Assembly (NCBI GenBank): GCA_916610825.1
Contig: OU744446.1
Location: 12,892,538-12,956,537 of the forward strand
DNA length: 64,000 nucleotides
From: Haliclystus octoradiatus
Taxonomy: Eukaryota > Cnidaria > Staurozoa > Stauromedusae > Haliclystidae
Direction of reading: 5' to 3'
The notes beneath the pieces are model-generated. The model was not told the DNA's origin and did no database searches. It saw only the letters and a program-made list of their open reading frames with translations. A program made the translations under genes and the position numbers. Below are positions 14,434 through 29,400 of the stretch, one piece after another. Position 1 is the stretch's first letter, and every line of letters starts with the position of its first letter.

Positions 14434-17400
14434 ACTGGGCGTTATTCTTGTTCTTGTAATAATTGTTACAGTCAAATCTGTCTATAACAGCCACTAAATA
14501 GCCGGCCGTAAATTGGCCGCTATATAATAGTGGCCGTTCTGTCAAAAACAATCGAATCATAGAACAATAGAATAGAACAATGGACAAAGCAAACCAACAC
14601 AAAGTTATTTCAAATTCATCACAGATAAATAAATGAGAATTGAGAAATGAAACTACAACTGTAGTATGATTATTTATTCAAATAATAAATTACTTTATAT
14701 TAAATAACAAAAAAGTAAATGTTGATAGAAAATAGAAAAGTTCAAGCAGAGTTGAATGATAAATTATAGTCAGCAAAAAAAGATGAATGAAATACAGCAA
14801 CAATTAAATTTATTTCGAAAAAGATGAGACTTTTTCGGTTTAATGATATTTTGGTTAGAATAATGAGAACATGGTTAGAGTTGTAAACTTGCAAGAAAAT
14901 ATTCTCTCCGTGTTTGTTTGTTAGTCGCGTCGCTTTAACATTCATTCAAACTGCTCACGTTTTGTGACATTCACACTAATGTGTTGACCTTTCACACTTA
15001 TGCAATTCGATCACGTCGGCTTTGAATTACATAAACTATTCATGCAAACTATTGTTTTGAAATCGCTTATTTACAAAATAATTGTATAACTTTCAAAGAA
15101 ACACGGACAAAATATACAAAAGTGGCCGTTGTATGAGATGTTTGGATACAAAACAAATGATAAAAAGTGGCCGCTGGCCGCGTTAAAGAGATGACCGATC
15201 TATAGGGACAGAAAACAAAAGAAAATGGCAGGAGAAATACTTAATGTGGCCGTTCTGTATGAGTGGCCAATATAGCAGATTTGACTGTATATGCTTTTCG
15301 CGACCCCTGTGAAACAGTTCATGAAAAAGTTCATAGAAAATAGCCACTTCATGTTCATGAACGTAGTTCATTTTTTGGAAGGAATAAATGAATGAATGTC
15401 CATATTGCGCTTCACATGTATGTGTACTCTGATGGTGTATTGCTCAAAAATATTCATTAACTGTTCATGAAACTCATTATCATCTCATGGGGTTCATGAA
15501 TAGTTCATAATTTTGAGGAACTAGTTGTGAGCTGGTTTAAGCAATACCCCTCAAAAACAGTCCAGGAGTTCATGAACAGTTCATGAACAGTTCATGAACG
15601 TTTAATGGCCCAAAATTTTCATTTAACGTTCATGAACTGTTCATGAACTCCTGAACTGTTTTTCGCAGGGGTAGAGTTGTATTGACATAACTTATGAATT
15701 AGACTAATTTTGTCATTTTTTATCAGGGATGTAGGAAGTTTCTGAACGTGTTCAATGAAAGTAGAGACAAAAGTCGTAGGTTTGTATATTATTTTCCCAT
15801 AAGTTTATTAATTGGCTCTGTATCGATACATTTTTTGAGTATGTGGTAAAAATTACTTGCTTTTCTATTGTTTTCGTATAATACCAATGTCAGCAAACCT
15901 ATATGAAACACAACTTTTGAAATTCATCAATATTCTATGAACAACTATGTTATAATACATTGATGGGAGATGGTCTGATATGTGTTTTGCCTTTGCCAGC
16001 AGAAGTCTCACCGGAGACATTTCTGGTATTTTATAGCGCCACCTACCTACCTGAATTCTTGATATTAATTAATGTTCACAGTGACCAATTCATGCTTAAT
16101 TAGATAATTAATTGATGATCTCATAACCTGTATTTTATTTGAAATCAACCAATATTGAAACGATTGTGAAAGCTTACATTATTACTGAATAGATTACACT
16201 CATCCCTACGAATACAGTTCATGAATGTTAAACTGCCTAATTTTCATATGATCTAACGTTCATGAACAGCTACAAATTATTATGAACTGTTCATGAATAG
16301 TTCATCAACTGTTTATAAACAGTTCATGATCTAAGTGAGTGTTATTGCAAAGGAAAGTTTAGAGCCTAATTAGACTGGGGATTAACTATCTCAGTTAACT
16401 TCTTTCATAATTATTTTGTTAATCATGTAAATTAAAGGATACTGCTTGTTATGTAGAGTAATATGCTTTTAAGCGCAATCCAATTGCGTGAAATTTCAGC
16501 TTGCCTGGATTCAGGGTTAAATTTCCCGGTAAATAGTTTTGAATAAATTCAAATTTGGATAAATGCCATGAAAAGTGTCGAAAGTTAATTTTCTGGCAAG
16601 TTATAAAATAAAAAATTATTTTTAATTTTTAATTTTCTACAGAGTTTTCTCTTATCCTTGTGTATCAGCTTCACTCGGCAAACAGCAGGTATTGTTGAAT
16701 CACATTCTCATATGTTCATATGTTCTGTGCTTATAGGTACTTAATGTAGCTAGTTACCCCTGTGAAAACTTCATGAATTGTTCATGAACGTTAAATGAGC
16801 CAATTTTTTTCATAAACTTAGTTCATGAACGTTATAGAGTTCATGGTAACAGAAGAATAGTTATTTGTAAAAGTTCATGAACTGTTCATGAACTATTCAT
16901 TAACCTTTATGAATAATTACTTTTATGCAGTTCATGAACTCCATTGGGTTCATAAACTTCGTTCATGAAAAACTGGACCATTTAACATTCACAAACCGTT
17001 CATGAACTCATTTGACAGAGGTAACCATGTGGCTTGTTTAATAACAGTGCCGGCATTTTTGATACTTATCTCTCGTTCTACGAAGATTGATGACTATTTA
17101 CAGTGTAACCAGCTTAATTGCACTTCAGTTATGTGAATTTTCCTCTTACCCCATGTTAAAGATAACTAGGATAATAAACAATCAATTAAGATTACACAGA
17201 TATAGTAGTGTATTTTATTATTGGGATACCATGGTTATTGTCTGACATGAGAGAGCCAACAGTAATAGCCTAACGTTCAGGATAAAGCAGATCACATATT
17301 AATTGAGGAGAGGTAAACAACTCAGCATTACCTGCTGAGAAATGTAAAACATCTGATTATGAAATTCTAAAATTTATATTATTTGAACAAATTATTGTTG

Positions 17401-20400
17401 GATACTTTTTGAGAAATGGAAATTCAGATTAGTGCAAGAAAAATCATGCACAATTTTGGTATTATTTAATTAAGTAGGTTAAACTATAATATTGTTAATT
17501 TGGATCAGATACGAGTATGTAAATATTTGATTTCTTCTAGCTTTCAAAACCTAAAGATGATCAAATGCCAGAGTTTTGGGTTGATTTTAACTTACGAAGC
17601 AAGTCCATATCATTATTTGTAGACAACAGTAAAAGTTCAAGTGTAAGTATATGAACCGCTGCGAAACGTAGTTCAGGATTTCAACTTGTGAACTGTTCCT
17701 GAACCTTTTCGTGAACTTCTTAGCTGCTTAGTTCATGGTTTTTTAATGAACTCAGTTCATGAAAGGAGCAATAAAAATGTTTGAAATAGGCTGTTCATGA
17801 ACTGACATTTGAAGTTCATGAACTGAGTTCATGGAATTTGCACATAGGAAATAGTATTCTATCATTGAAGCCCCTATGGAAATAGTATTGTAATAATTAT
17901 AATTATTTCCAAGATTTATTCATGGACTGTGCATGAAATACAAAACATTTACCATTAATAAACTTTTAATAAGATGTATGTGAACAGTTCATGAATCCTC
18001 ATAAAGTTAATAAACAAACTGTTCAAAAACTTTTCAACTTTTTTGCAGGGTCAGACATGCCCCTGTGAAAAGTATCCATGAGTTCATGAACGGTTCATAA
18101 ACATTTTTTGAGATTTCATAATTAGTTCATGAAACAAACAGTTTCATGAACTTGATTAAGAATGTAAAATTGCTCAAACGTTTTGGAACACTTCATGAAC
18201 TGTTCATCACCAGTTCCTGAACTTTTTGGCCGTTTCACTTTCATGAACTCGTGAACTTTTCTAACAGGGGGGATCAGCCACACCAATCAAATCAAATGCT
18301 ATGTGTGCTGGTAGTTGATTTGTTGAATGCATATACCAATAAAACAGTTATTATGCTGTGATGCTCTATATTATTAGTACAGTCAAATTTGCTCGGATGG
18401 AAGAGCAAGTGGATTTCAGTTCTGATTATATATATGGTCCACTGTGGTTCAAATTACCTCATATGATTGGTTAAAACATCATATGAGCGCTATCTTCTAA
18501 TGGACGATGGATTGTCTTGTTTTGCGGTAGTATATAGAGATAAGGTTGAGTACATTAAGCTAGTTTAATTATATTATTGTTATTGCATGCTGATAGACTG
18601 ATGCTGTGTATTTTTACTCTCACAGGATGGTGGAAGTTGGGAGATTGTTGTTATTAAAACAGATGATGTACAAGATTTCAGATTTCATGGTAAAAATTAA
18701 CATTTATTTATCTTGATGATTTATCTTTAGAAGATATATGTTAATAAATTGGTGCGATTAATTTGTATTCAATTGATTTTTAGACAATGGACGAGATAAT
18801 GTTTTCATTTTGAAATTGATTGAACCTTCTTATCTATTACTACCATCATTTCCAGAAAGTCCAGAAAAATACGCAAAAATCTTGTTCTCAAGAATATGTA
18901 TCTTTTCACATGCACTGCCTTGCAATAGAGCGACTACGTTTTTGCACATGGGCTACTGCTTAATTGATTAGTATCTGAAGTGTGTGCACCTCCCAGGAAT
19001 TGAACTGGTAGTAAGTGTCCAAAGCCCTGCCAACTGCACCACCGCATGAATTGTCCGTGGACTGAGTTTATGGGAAGTTCATGAAAAACATCATTGAACC
19101 TCAGTCCTATGAAGTTTTTCTTCTTTTATCAGTTTATGCTCACTTATTAGGTATTTCTAAATAAATGATGACGATGATGATAACTTTTATGAGCTGTTAA
19201 TAAAGTGTTCATCAACTGCTGGTGAACTCATAAAAATTATCTCAGGTTTAAACAATGCACACCGCCATTGATTCATGTAGCGGTCAATAATTATAATAGG
19301 ATAGAAACTGAAACTACTGCAATACTATAAGAATATTAACATTCAACGTAATTCCAGAGGTGTCTGTGAGCAGCTTGTGAACGCTTATCAAATTCTTGAA
19401 CCTTTTCATGAACTCAATGAAATTTGTCCCAGGGGTACTGCATCCTGTTAAATTCTGTTTGTGCTTGACCATAACATAGTTGTCAACACCATACCATGTA
19501 TTTTCCCTCAACGATGTATGAATGGGTTGCATTATTGGTAAAATTTTCATAGATATTTGTGAATGGATGTTGAAGTACTTGTGTCATGCCAACAGTTTTG
19601 AACTTTTAATGAAAAATTCATTAACAGTTCATGGTATTGTTTCCTTGATAACCCTTGAATATATATATATTTTCTAATAAAATACCAAGGAAATTCCTCT
19701 TGAGTTGCTTGATTCTAATTGATCAATCCCCTGCAGAAAACAGTTCAGGAGTTCATGAACAGTTCATGAGCGTTAAACGGCCCCGTGAAGTTAAATGAAC
19801 TGTCCGTGAAGGTTCGTGAATATTGGCACCATTTAACGTTCATGAACTCTTGAACTGTTTGCAGGGGATTGACTTGCAATCTAGTTTCTAGTGCACTGTG
19901 TTTTGACACAGAAATACTGTTGATGCATTAAGTGCCTATGGCAATTGGAACAGTATAAATTTCTATGGAATGCTTGTACTGTAGAATCAAAACTCAAATC
20001 CGAATTGAAATCAAAGGTTTTAAAACGACTTCAGTGAATGACATTTTTAAATATTTGTCACACCGTTTTCAATAGTGCAATATTTGATAAACATTTGATA
20101 ACCCTTATCCTTAACGATTACAAAAGATCCTATACAATCTATTGTTGATAAATTGTTTGGAAAAGAAGAAAAGAAGACAAGCCATGAAAAATGTGAAGGG
20201 AAATCGAAAACCTCAATATCTGTGATTCCTCTTCAATTGAATTCATTTGCCAAACCCAAATCAATCATGAAGCCATATCTATATGTATGTTTCTTTTATT
20301 TATAACATCGAATTGAGATAATATGACACCAAAATAACTCATTAAGAAATCTTCATGTCGGCAATGCTTACCTGGGCAATTTATTTATAATATTGTATTG

Positions 20401-23400
20401 TGTTCTATAATATATATTTCATTCACAAATATTTCTAATAACAATATTCAGCTAACTATTTAAGGAATTACTTACTTACTTATTTAAAATTAGATTATCC
20501 CCTGCGAAAAACAACACAGGAGGCCATGAAAGAGTTCATGAACATTTCATGAACAGCTCATGAGCGTTAAATAGCCCCAAGTTTTGATGAACAGTTCATG
20601 AAAATTGGGGCCATTTAACATTCATGAACTGCTCATTAACTCCTGAACTGCTTTTCGCAGGGGATATTTAAGTAACCTACTACAGGTCATTCGAAAACCA
20701 ACTGTGTAGGGAAAGTGTTACAGAAAAGGTTCTTAAAAAACAGAGCATTGAACTTTATGAACTTTTATAGCCTAGATGAACTGTAGATAAATTGTTCAGG
20801 AATATTCACAAATCTCATAAATACCCCTAGAAAAAATTGTTGAGTTCATGAACCTCCTGAACTATTTATGAACAGTTTGTGAACTTTACAAACTTTTTTC
20901 ATGAAAAGTTCATGAACACGTAAACATTAAGTGAATACCGGTAGTAGTGATATTAGTGACAGTTACATAATGTAATGTGTCCTTTATTTGCGCCATTCAA
21001 TTTTACAAAATATATCATATCATATCATAACAGTAGTTCATGAACGTTAAATGCCCCAGTTTTCATGAATTTTTTCATGACCTGTTTTCACAGAGGTAGT
21101 CCATGAGGTTCATGAACTCATTTTCAGGGACATGATTCTCTCACTGCCTTTATGTTTCTACTTTATCCCCTGTGAAAACATCTCATAAACTCAACTGATT
21201 TTTTCTCAGAGGAATACAACTTGTAATATTCTATTACTTCAGAAATGAAAGAAAGCTGATGCCTCCCACTTATTTGGAATAGTTTATTTTGTTTTATAGT
21301 CTATGCATATATTTTGTTAACACAACTTTAATCGATCATTCCAGAGTGGTGCGTCAAGTTCGGAAGATCAAATGAAATCATCTCCAGTTAAAATCAAACG
21401 CATGCCAGCTATCCAAGAGGAAACGCCTTCAAGGAATATGCCATCGCATCTTACCTCCCGGAGAGTACCACAGTTATACAATAGTACAGATGATGAAGCA
21501 TTCATTGAACTGCCATCATTAAAGTTAGCATCAAAGAAAGATGATACAATCATCATTCATGATAATAATGATAATAACAAATTAGCGTGTATAATTGATG
21601 AATCTGCTAGCCAAACAGTTACTATACCAGAAACTCAAGTTGAAGAGGATGATCCATATATTATTGACTTAGAACAAAGCACTTCATCAAAGCAGGCAAC
21701 AAATAAAAAAGTTTGCCATTCCACTTTCAAAGAGGTATGTCTGTATAGTATTACAGTAGCTGAACCTAAGTACTGTAGCTATTATAAATATTTATATTAT
21801 TTATATAAATGTTTATGAACATGTCGTCCAAAGCAGGCCATTTAACGTCAACTATATTTGATAATTTTAAAGGGTCAAACCAGACCGGCAGCCTTTGCAT
21901 TCAACTTTTTTCAAAATGGAGTCTCGCAGCCTTTTTATCAACGTCATAGCATTCCTCATAATTTCATTTGAGCCGTAGCAATCTTTTAATTTTGTATGGA
22001 TATTTCTGAAAAACAACATGAAAACAGGAGCGAAACAATGCGAATTGAATAAGGATAATGAAAACTATGGTAATTATGTACGACCTTGAAACATTAACAT
22101 CAAACCATGCGGAACAGTCTGAAATTTTTATCAAAACATACTCAAACCACAGAGAGAAATACACGAAGGAATGGCAAAACTGATCAATAATAGAATACTA
22201 TTTTAATTAATTTTGCTGTAGAAATTCATATATTTCATGGGTCCAGAAACTACATATGATGTTTATTTCATCTCGATCGAAGTTCCATAAATATCAAGTG
22301 TGATTGAAATTTGAAAATAGAAATACAAAATAAGCTGTTGATTTGAGGTTGTGAAAATGGAGCTTCGCTTTTTGTTCTTTGAAGGGATCTCCCATTGATT
22401 GGTTTGTAAACAGGAAAACATTGTCAAATCTTCACTCAGGTGTTCCTTTAGACAAAAGTCCTTATACCAGTCTTTGCAAATCACGAAATTTAGGTAAAAC
22501 TTTGTTATGGTTTATCGCCACAGCATATGAACAGATATCCTGATGTATAAGTGAAAGCTCTTGAGTTATCGGTAGCCTTCTACCTGCTCCTTCCCTTTTA
22601 CCACCATGTTCTGGTTCTTCAGGAAACTTGGCATTCGTGTTATTAAAATTATCGAAGATTAGAAATAAAGAATACGCTAGTAAGTAAAGCTCTTGTTCAA
22701 GAATGGTTCAAAAATATTTTACGACAAACGCATTCTAGACGAGGCAAAGTCATGTTTGGAAACGAGTGTTTGAATTTTACGTGCACTATTCAAAGTGTGC
22801 GCGCGCAAGGTTTCCCGGTCTGTTTTGACCCTTTAACCTATACATAGGCCATATTTTGTATTTTATTTTGCTTGAATTCAGGGTACCTGATACGGCGCCA
22901 AAAATTTCAAAACGAAACTCATGGAAAACAAAATATTTATTAGAATTGATAAATAGTACACGCACACTCACACATTCCACCAATAATCTAAATTGAACGT
23001 TGACTGAATGCTTTTGTCAAATGTTTCATAGTAGGTCGTGGAATTTTGCCATTTTATGGATTGCATTTTGCAGGGGTGATACCCACAAAATATAAATAGA
23101 GCATAGAAATTGTACATAATAATTTACACAGCTGCTATCTTCTTATCAAACGTGTGTAGCTTCATAGTCAGCGGTGTTACATTTTTCAACTGATTTTTCC
23201 TAATTTTGTAGAGTACTTATGATCCTAATTCTTTGGCAAGACCAACAAAAAGTATGGTCAAGAATAATACAACTCGACTGAATGCAAAATTGCGCACAGA
23301 AAAAGATGTCATTTCTGTTGACTCTCCATTCACGTTTCCTGTGGTATGATATGATATCATTTTCTTGCTTATTTATTATATGATGTGTTGTAGCTCGAAT

Positions 23401-26400
23401 GTGTTCTCACTTCTCAGTTATGATTGACTAATTATTATGTTACTCTCAAGAAAGGAACAATACAATCAAACTATGATCGAACGTATAGGCAAACTTAGTT
23501 ATGAATTATCAATTTGAATGTTTATCTATAAATTACCAATTCAAACGCTGCTCTGGAGAATCGTGCGCCATATATATGAAGAACTATATCCCCAAAATAG
23601 AATAATTTTTTATAACCATCGTTTAAAACAAATAATGAATAGGAGCTATGAATTGCAGCCTGATTATTGCTCTGCTCTGAGTTAAGAACCCCATTGATGT
23701 TGTAAGATTCTTTATGGGTAGGTTCCTGTTGGGTTATCCACTTAAGGAGGTTTGGTTGTCGATACATGATGGGAGAGAAGTTTATTCAGTAGGTAATCAA
23801 AGTTATAGATTCCTCCTCGGGAGTTACAAGGCATTAGCCCTGGAAAATTATTTGTGACATTTTATGTGCTTCAAGGATCACAGCAATTGTAATTGCTTTT
23901 CATGGTTTGGCTTGCTCCTTGGATGGTGGTCATATCATCAATAAAAATTTTAAAATGATACAGATGATAAGATTTTGAGATACAGCTAGAGTCTGTTAAT
24001 TTTGATACATTTACTTTATGAGTTCTTTGTTATATTCAACTAATGACATGTCATTTTAATAGACTCCTCAGGTGAATGATCATTCAAAGAAATCCAAGTT
24101 ACATATGCTTAAACCAGCAAGAAAGCAACCAAAGAAAGCCAAATCTCAAAAGAAAACAACAAGCACAGCAAAGCAAACAAAATCAAAGAAAGCCAAACAT
24201 ACATCAGAAAGCAAAGAATGCTTGAAGAGTAGTAATGTGAGCCTCAGCTCTCAAAATTAAACTGTTGCATTTGGTTTTTGTTTTTCATGCAAATTTGAAA
24301 ATTTTCTTTTTTTCTTGTTAGCTTGCTCCAGAAAAGCGATCATCATCACGCCTTAGGAATAATTCACAAAGCAGAACAATGCCAGATAAATCCATTGCAA
24401 AGGTATCAATATGGCCTTGATTACTATGCATTTTGTAATGTGACTGACACTTTCATATATCCCCTGTGAAAGCAGTTTGTGAATGTTAAATGGTCCAATG
24501 TTCATGGACTGTTCATGAACTGCTTTGTCAAGGTCTTTAAGAAGATTTTGCGAATGTTCGTAAAATTCATGGACTTTCCACAAACAGTTAACAAGGTTCA
24601 TGGACAGTTCATGAACTCAATGAATTTATTCTCAGGTGATTGCTATCCCTCAACTAATTATTTCCATGCTTATTTATTCCACAGTTATATAGCTCTGACA
24701 ACGTCATTGATAATGTAATTAACTTCAAAGTATCGAAACAGAAAAAAGATCAATCAGGTGATGAACCAACAAAGAGAAAGAAGAAGCAAGGACATAAACA
24801 CATAGATGTTGAGGTAGCTAGAAAATTGCTGAATCCGTCAACAAAGAAGGCACATGAACACATAGATATTGAGATAGAAACCAAGTTATATGAAGTTATT
24901 GAAACCACAGAAGCTGAAGAAACACCTTATAAACCATATACTGATTTAACAACAAATGAAGGGATGAAACATTTACCTCCAAGGTCTTTACTGGATGATT
25001 TCCCACTCATGAAAAAATCGAAAAATAAAGTTGAAACAGAAATTATGGATGATATTGATCTGTTATCAGTTAAAACACCAAGTTTTACTCCCTACCAAAG
25101 TGATACTGCAACAGTTTATTGTCCGTCTGTTAGTTCAAACATCACAGGAAAATTATACTATAACGAGGGTATTAATGATGTAAGTGATTGTGATATTGAT
25201 ATTTATGATGCAGCAAGTGAAGGTTCTGTAATAAAAATGAGCCATCAAAATGAAGCACCATCCTCTGCTTCATGTAGATTAAATGAAAAACAATTGAAAA
25301 CTTCTTCTATCAAGCAACATGATCACAAGGGACATAATAATGATGTTGATAAAAATAAGTATGACTTCGATGAAAGATATAATGATGATGTTGAAGAGTG
25401 TAGAACTAGATCGGGGAGAAAAATAGCGACAGCATCTGTCTCTCGTCAAACAAGAATAGCAAATAAGCATGGACAAAGAAACACGTTATCCACAAATAAA
25501 ACAAAGTATAAGGATGATACTAGTGGGTACGCATATGATATTGACTGCGGGGATGATGATGCTATTGAAATATCTACATCGAGAAAACAGGCACCGTCAT
25601 CTGAATCCACGTCGTCAATATTTCATCAACCAAGAGTACCATTTGATGGTGGAAAAAGGAAAACTTGTTCTGTGGAGAAAGATTATTACGATGAGGGGAT
25701 TGATGATGCAATTGAGCATGCCTGTAATATTGACTATCAAACTGATGATGATATTGATTTGTCTTTACAAAAGAAGGAACGGAAAAGGAAAACCCAATCA
25801 GTTTCTTATCGATCAAAAGCTACAGTTGAACCAGTAACAAATAAAACATGCTCTACTCGGAAATTGCAGCACCTAAACGGGAATGATGCTGAAAATGAAG
25901 GTAGCTATTGTAACAATGTAGGAGAAGAACTATCAACCCGTAAGAAACGCAAGGAGAAGCATAATCATTCAGCAAAACTAGCAATTGAGACTCCAAATAA
26001 AAATTTGTGTAGACAACAGCATTCATTGTATAGAGATCATTCGCCAGTGGGAACTAAATCATCTTCTGCAGCTGACTTAATTGGATATAGATCACCAATA
26101 CAAAAATATGACCTTGTTGCAGAAAGCTCAGACGAAATCGAGAATGTATCAGAAGAATCTGAAGAAATAAATTTTTCATTGCGCTCTGTTCCAAAGAGAT
26201 CTAAACAAAGCACCAAGAGAAAAACTGTTACTGAGTCTAAGAGTGGAAAGACAACGCATTTAAGAGAAGTACCTCAGTCTCAAGAAAGACCTCTTTCACC
26301 TGAATTGAATTTTGCAAGCAATTCATTTGCTGATATTTGCAAGGTATGTAAACCAGTTTGTGCGTGGAAGCCTTCTAGATTAAAAACTACATTTAATGAT

Positions 26401-29400
26401 GTTTCTCATTACATCCTATCCAACCTGTCAACTCTTTACCGGGACATGCTAACGTGCTGATGATTGATAACACCTGCGAAAAACAGTTCACAGGTCATGA
26501 ACATCTCTTGATCGTTGAATGACCCAATTTTATTGAACTGCTCATACTGCTGAACTGTTTCTCGTAGGGGTAGAAACCCTCAAAATTGCTGTAATGAAGT
26601 ACCTCCAAATTTATCATACAATAGCAATATAATAATTATAAGAAATGTATAGTGTTGTGAGTACTTGTTACAAAAGTAAGGCATTACTTGATACTCGTTT
26701 GAAGTAATTTTAGGTGTAACTAATTACTCTTTTGAGAAAGTAATTAATAAGTAATTAATTACTTTTTTCAAGTAACGAGTTTTTGTAGCAATAAAGTAAT
26801 TGACGTTACCTTCCCACTACCTTACGAAATAACTTATTCTTGATTTATTTACAAAAGATTTTTTGTTTTGTTATTATGAAGTTTACAGTGTGAGATATTT
26901 GTTTGTTGTTTTGGTATAAATGTTTACAGTGTGAGATTGTTAGGCATGTCGCTGTGGATTCCCAAATGATTTGCAGTTAATGTTGTTTGTGTGAGTTGGT
27001 AATTGTTTTCTTGATGTTTTGGTTTTGAAATTATATTAGCAACGGCAGGGTCTGACAAAACCTTTTACCTTCCGCAAACCTCAACTTCTAGATAACCAAT
27101 TGAGTAATTTTAACCACATGTAAAATCAAATTAAATTTTTCATATTATTCTAATGATTTCAATTTCTTCAATTTTTAATTAAATTATAGGGAATCATATC
27201 ACAGTCTCGAAACAGATCAATTGTTATAGATCATACAGCACCAAAGAAAGTCCAATATCCTGATATTAATGATGTGAGTATGATGTGTGTGTTTTTTTTA
27301 ATATACAGTCAAACTCGGTTAAAATCCCCTCTTTTATTATCTCATCTTGTTTTTAATCCCCAACTGAAACTGATTTATAGTTTTTATTCTCCATACCAAC
27401 TCTCATATTCTACGCATAACTTAATGCTATATATGTGTTACCTAGGTCTGACTATTATCTGATTTGACATATTATATTGAAACATCACACGTAGTAAGTT
27501 AATATACAAAAAATAAATAAATAAATCCCCTACATTTTATAACTAATCAACATTTTTCAAACACTTCCTTCTGTTGATTTTTTTTATTTGCGTCATTGAT
27601 GTAAAAGTATATTTCAAAGATGATGATGACAAAATATGGGGGTGCACTTTGATGGCAATTTTTATAGTGCTGAAATGTTGCCATGACAACACCAGTGAAA
27701 TTTAATAGTGTTTCCACGCCAACATGTGATATAACTAGACCTTAATTTCTTTCCCATCATGTATTAACAACCAAACCTCCTCAAGTGGATAACCCACAGG
27801 AACCTACCCATAAAGAATCTCACAACATCAATGGGGTCCTTAACTCAAAACATTATATTCAGAGATTAGGCAGGTCAATGTACGGACTGTACATTCCCAA
27901 TTCCCATGTAGATTAAGTAGCAAGTATCTTCTGGCTTATACTTATGTTAAGATGGTCACATGAGATTGTGTGATATATCAAAGTGTTTAACTGATATGTA
28001 GGCTCCCATAAGTTATCTTGTTAGTTTATTTTTTTACCTGTAGACTTCATCTGCCCAAGTTTGCTTAGAAAATCATCAAAGTAGATGTAAGTTTTTATTA
28101 GATATATTTATTTGTATTCTGTCAGCCGTTGAATTGGATTTTAAATACAATGAAACCTCATTAATATCACCGCGGTTAATATCACAACCCGCATATTATC
28201 ACGATTTTTCAGAAGCTATTATGACCGCTTTCTATGAAATTTAACTAATTTTACCCTCTCAATATCACGATTCCGCTTTATATCTCAATAAACGTTGATT
28301 CAATGACTTAAGAAAGCCCATAAATATTATTTGGATCGTTTAATCCAGTAAGACAATGATTTTAGAAACAGATTTCATTACAATATCGCCAAATGACCAA
28401 ATCTTAAACTGCAACTGTCAAGATAAATGGTAATTGGAGTGGATACAATTCCCCTTTGAAAAAACTCATAATTTCATGCACAGTTCATAAACGTGTCTTT
28501 CTTTCTTCATAAACTGTTCATGGGCAATCTGAAACAGGATCACACCCCTGCGAGAAACAATTCAGGAGTTTAAGAACAGTTCATAAATGTTAGATGGCCC
28601 GCCCTGAATTTCCATGGTCTTTTTCATGAACAGTTCATAAACGTTAAATGATCCAATCCAACGTTATTTCAATCCAAGATCCACAAGTTGATGCATTCTT
28701 TTGCATACTATGTCACCGTCCTTTTTGAAAGTTGTTCTGTATTTAATTTTTATATTTAGATGGGCGTACATCTGTAGATAGTGGTATTGATTATGCGTAT
28801 CACACAGAAAGATCTTTTCTAGCAACACCGTTAACAAACACGAAAAAGAAAAGAAAAGGTTGGTTTTAACGGGGTACCACAATTAAACAAATTATTACTC
28901 CCATTTAAAAATCAACAGATCATCAATATCATATCACATCAACAAATACTTCTCAATAACACGTATTGCTAAACAATCTAAATACTACAGTTACATGTTT
29001 ACGCTTTGAGTTGACTCGCCATGTGCATCAATGATTTCTTCTAATATAATAGACTGATTGATCCTTAATTATTTCCAAACAATAATGTGCGAATCAGGAA
29101 ATTTTAACTCTAGAATCATATGCTACTATGCAATTACAATGTAATGGAATCGTCTCTACCCCCTGTGAACATGGATTGTATTATAAGGCGTGCGATCGCA
29201 CGCGCACGCCTCCACGCACGCCTGGACACTCTGACGCGTGCGATTAAATTAAATTTTTTATTTTTTTATTTTTTCGCAATTAATCTCATTTCAATTTCCC
29301 GTTTTATTTTGCTATTATTTATTATTCAATGAACTTCAATCTACTACTATAATGATTCTACTTCAACTTGCTGGACAATTTTTTGATTGGAGAGACATGC

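Noticed and set aside
24353-24718. Overlapping open frames on both strands
   Set aside because: They come from a palindromic TTCATGAAC repeat in the intron between 24402 and 24685.
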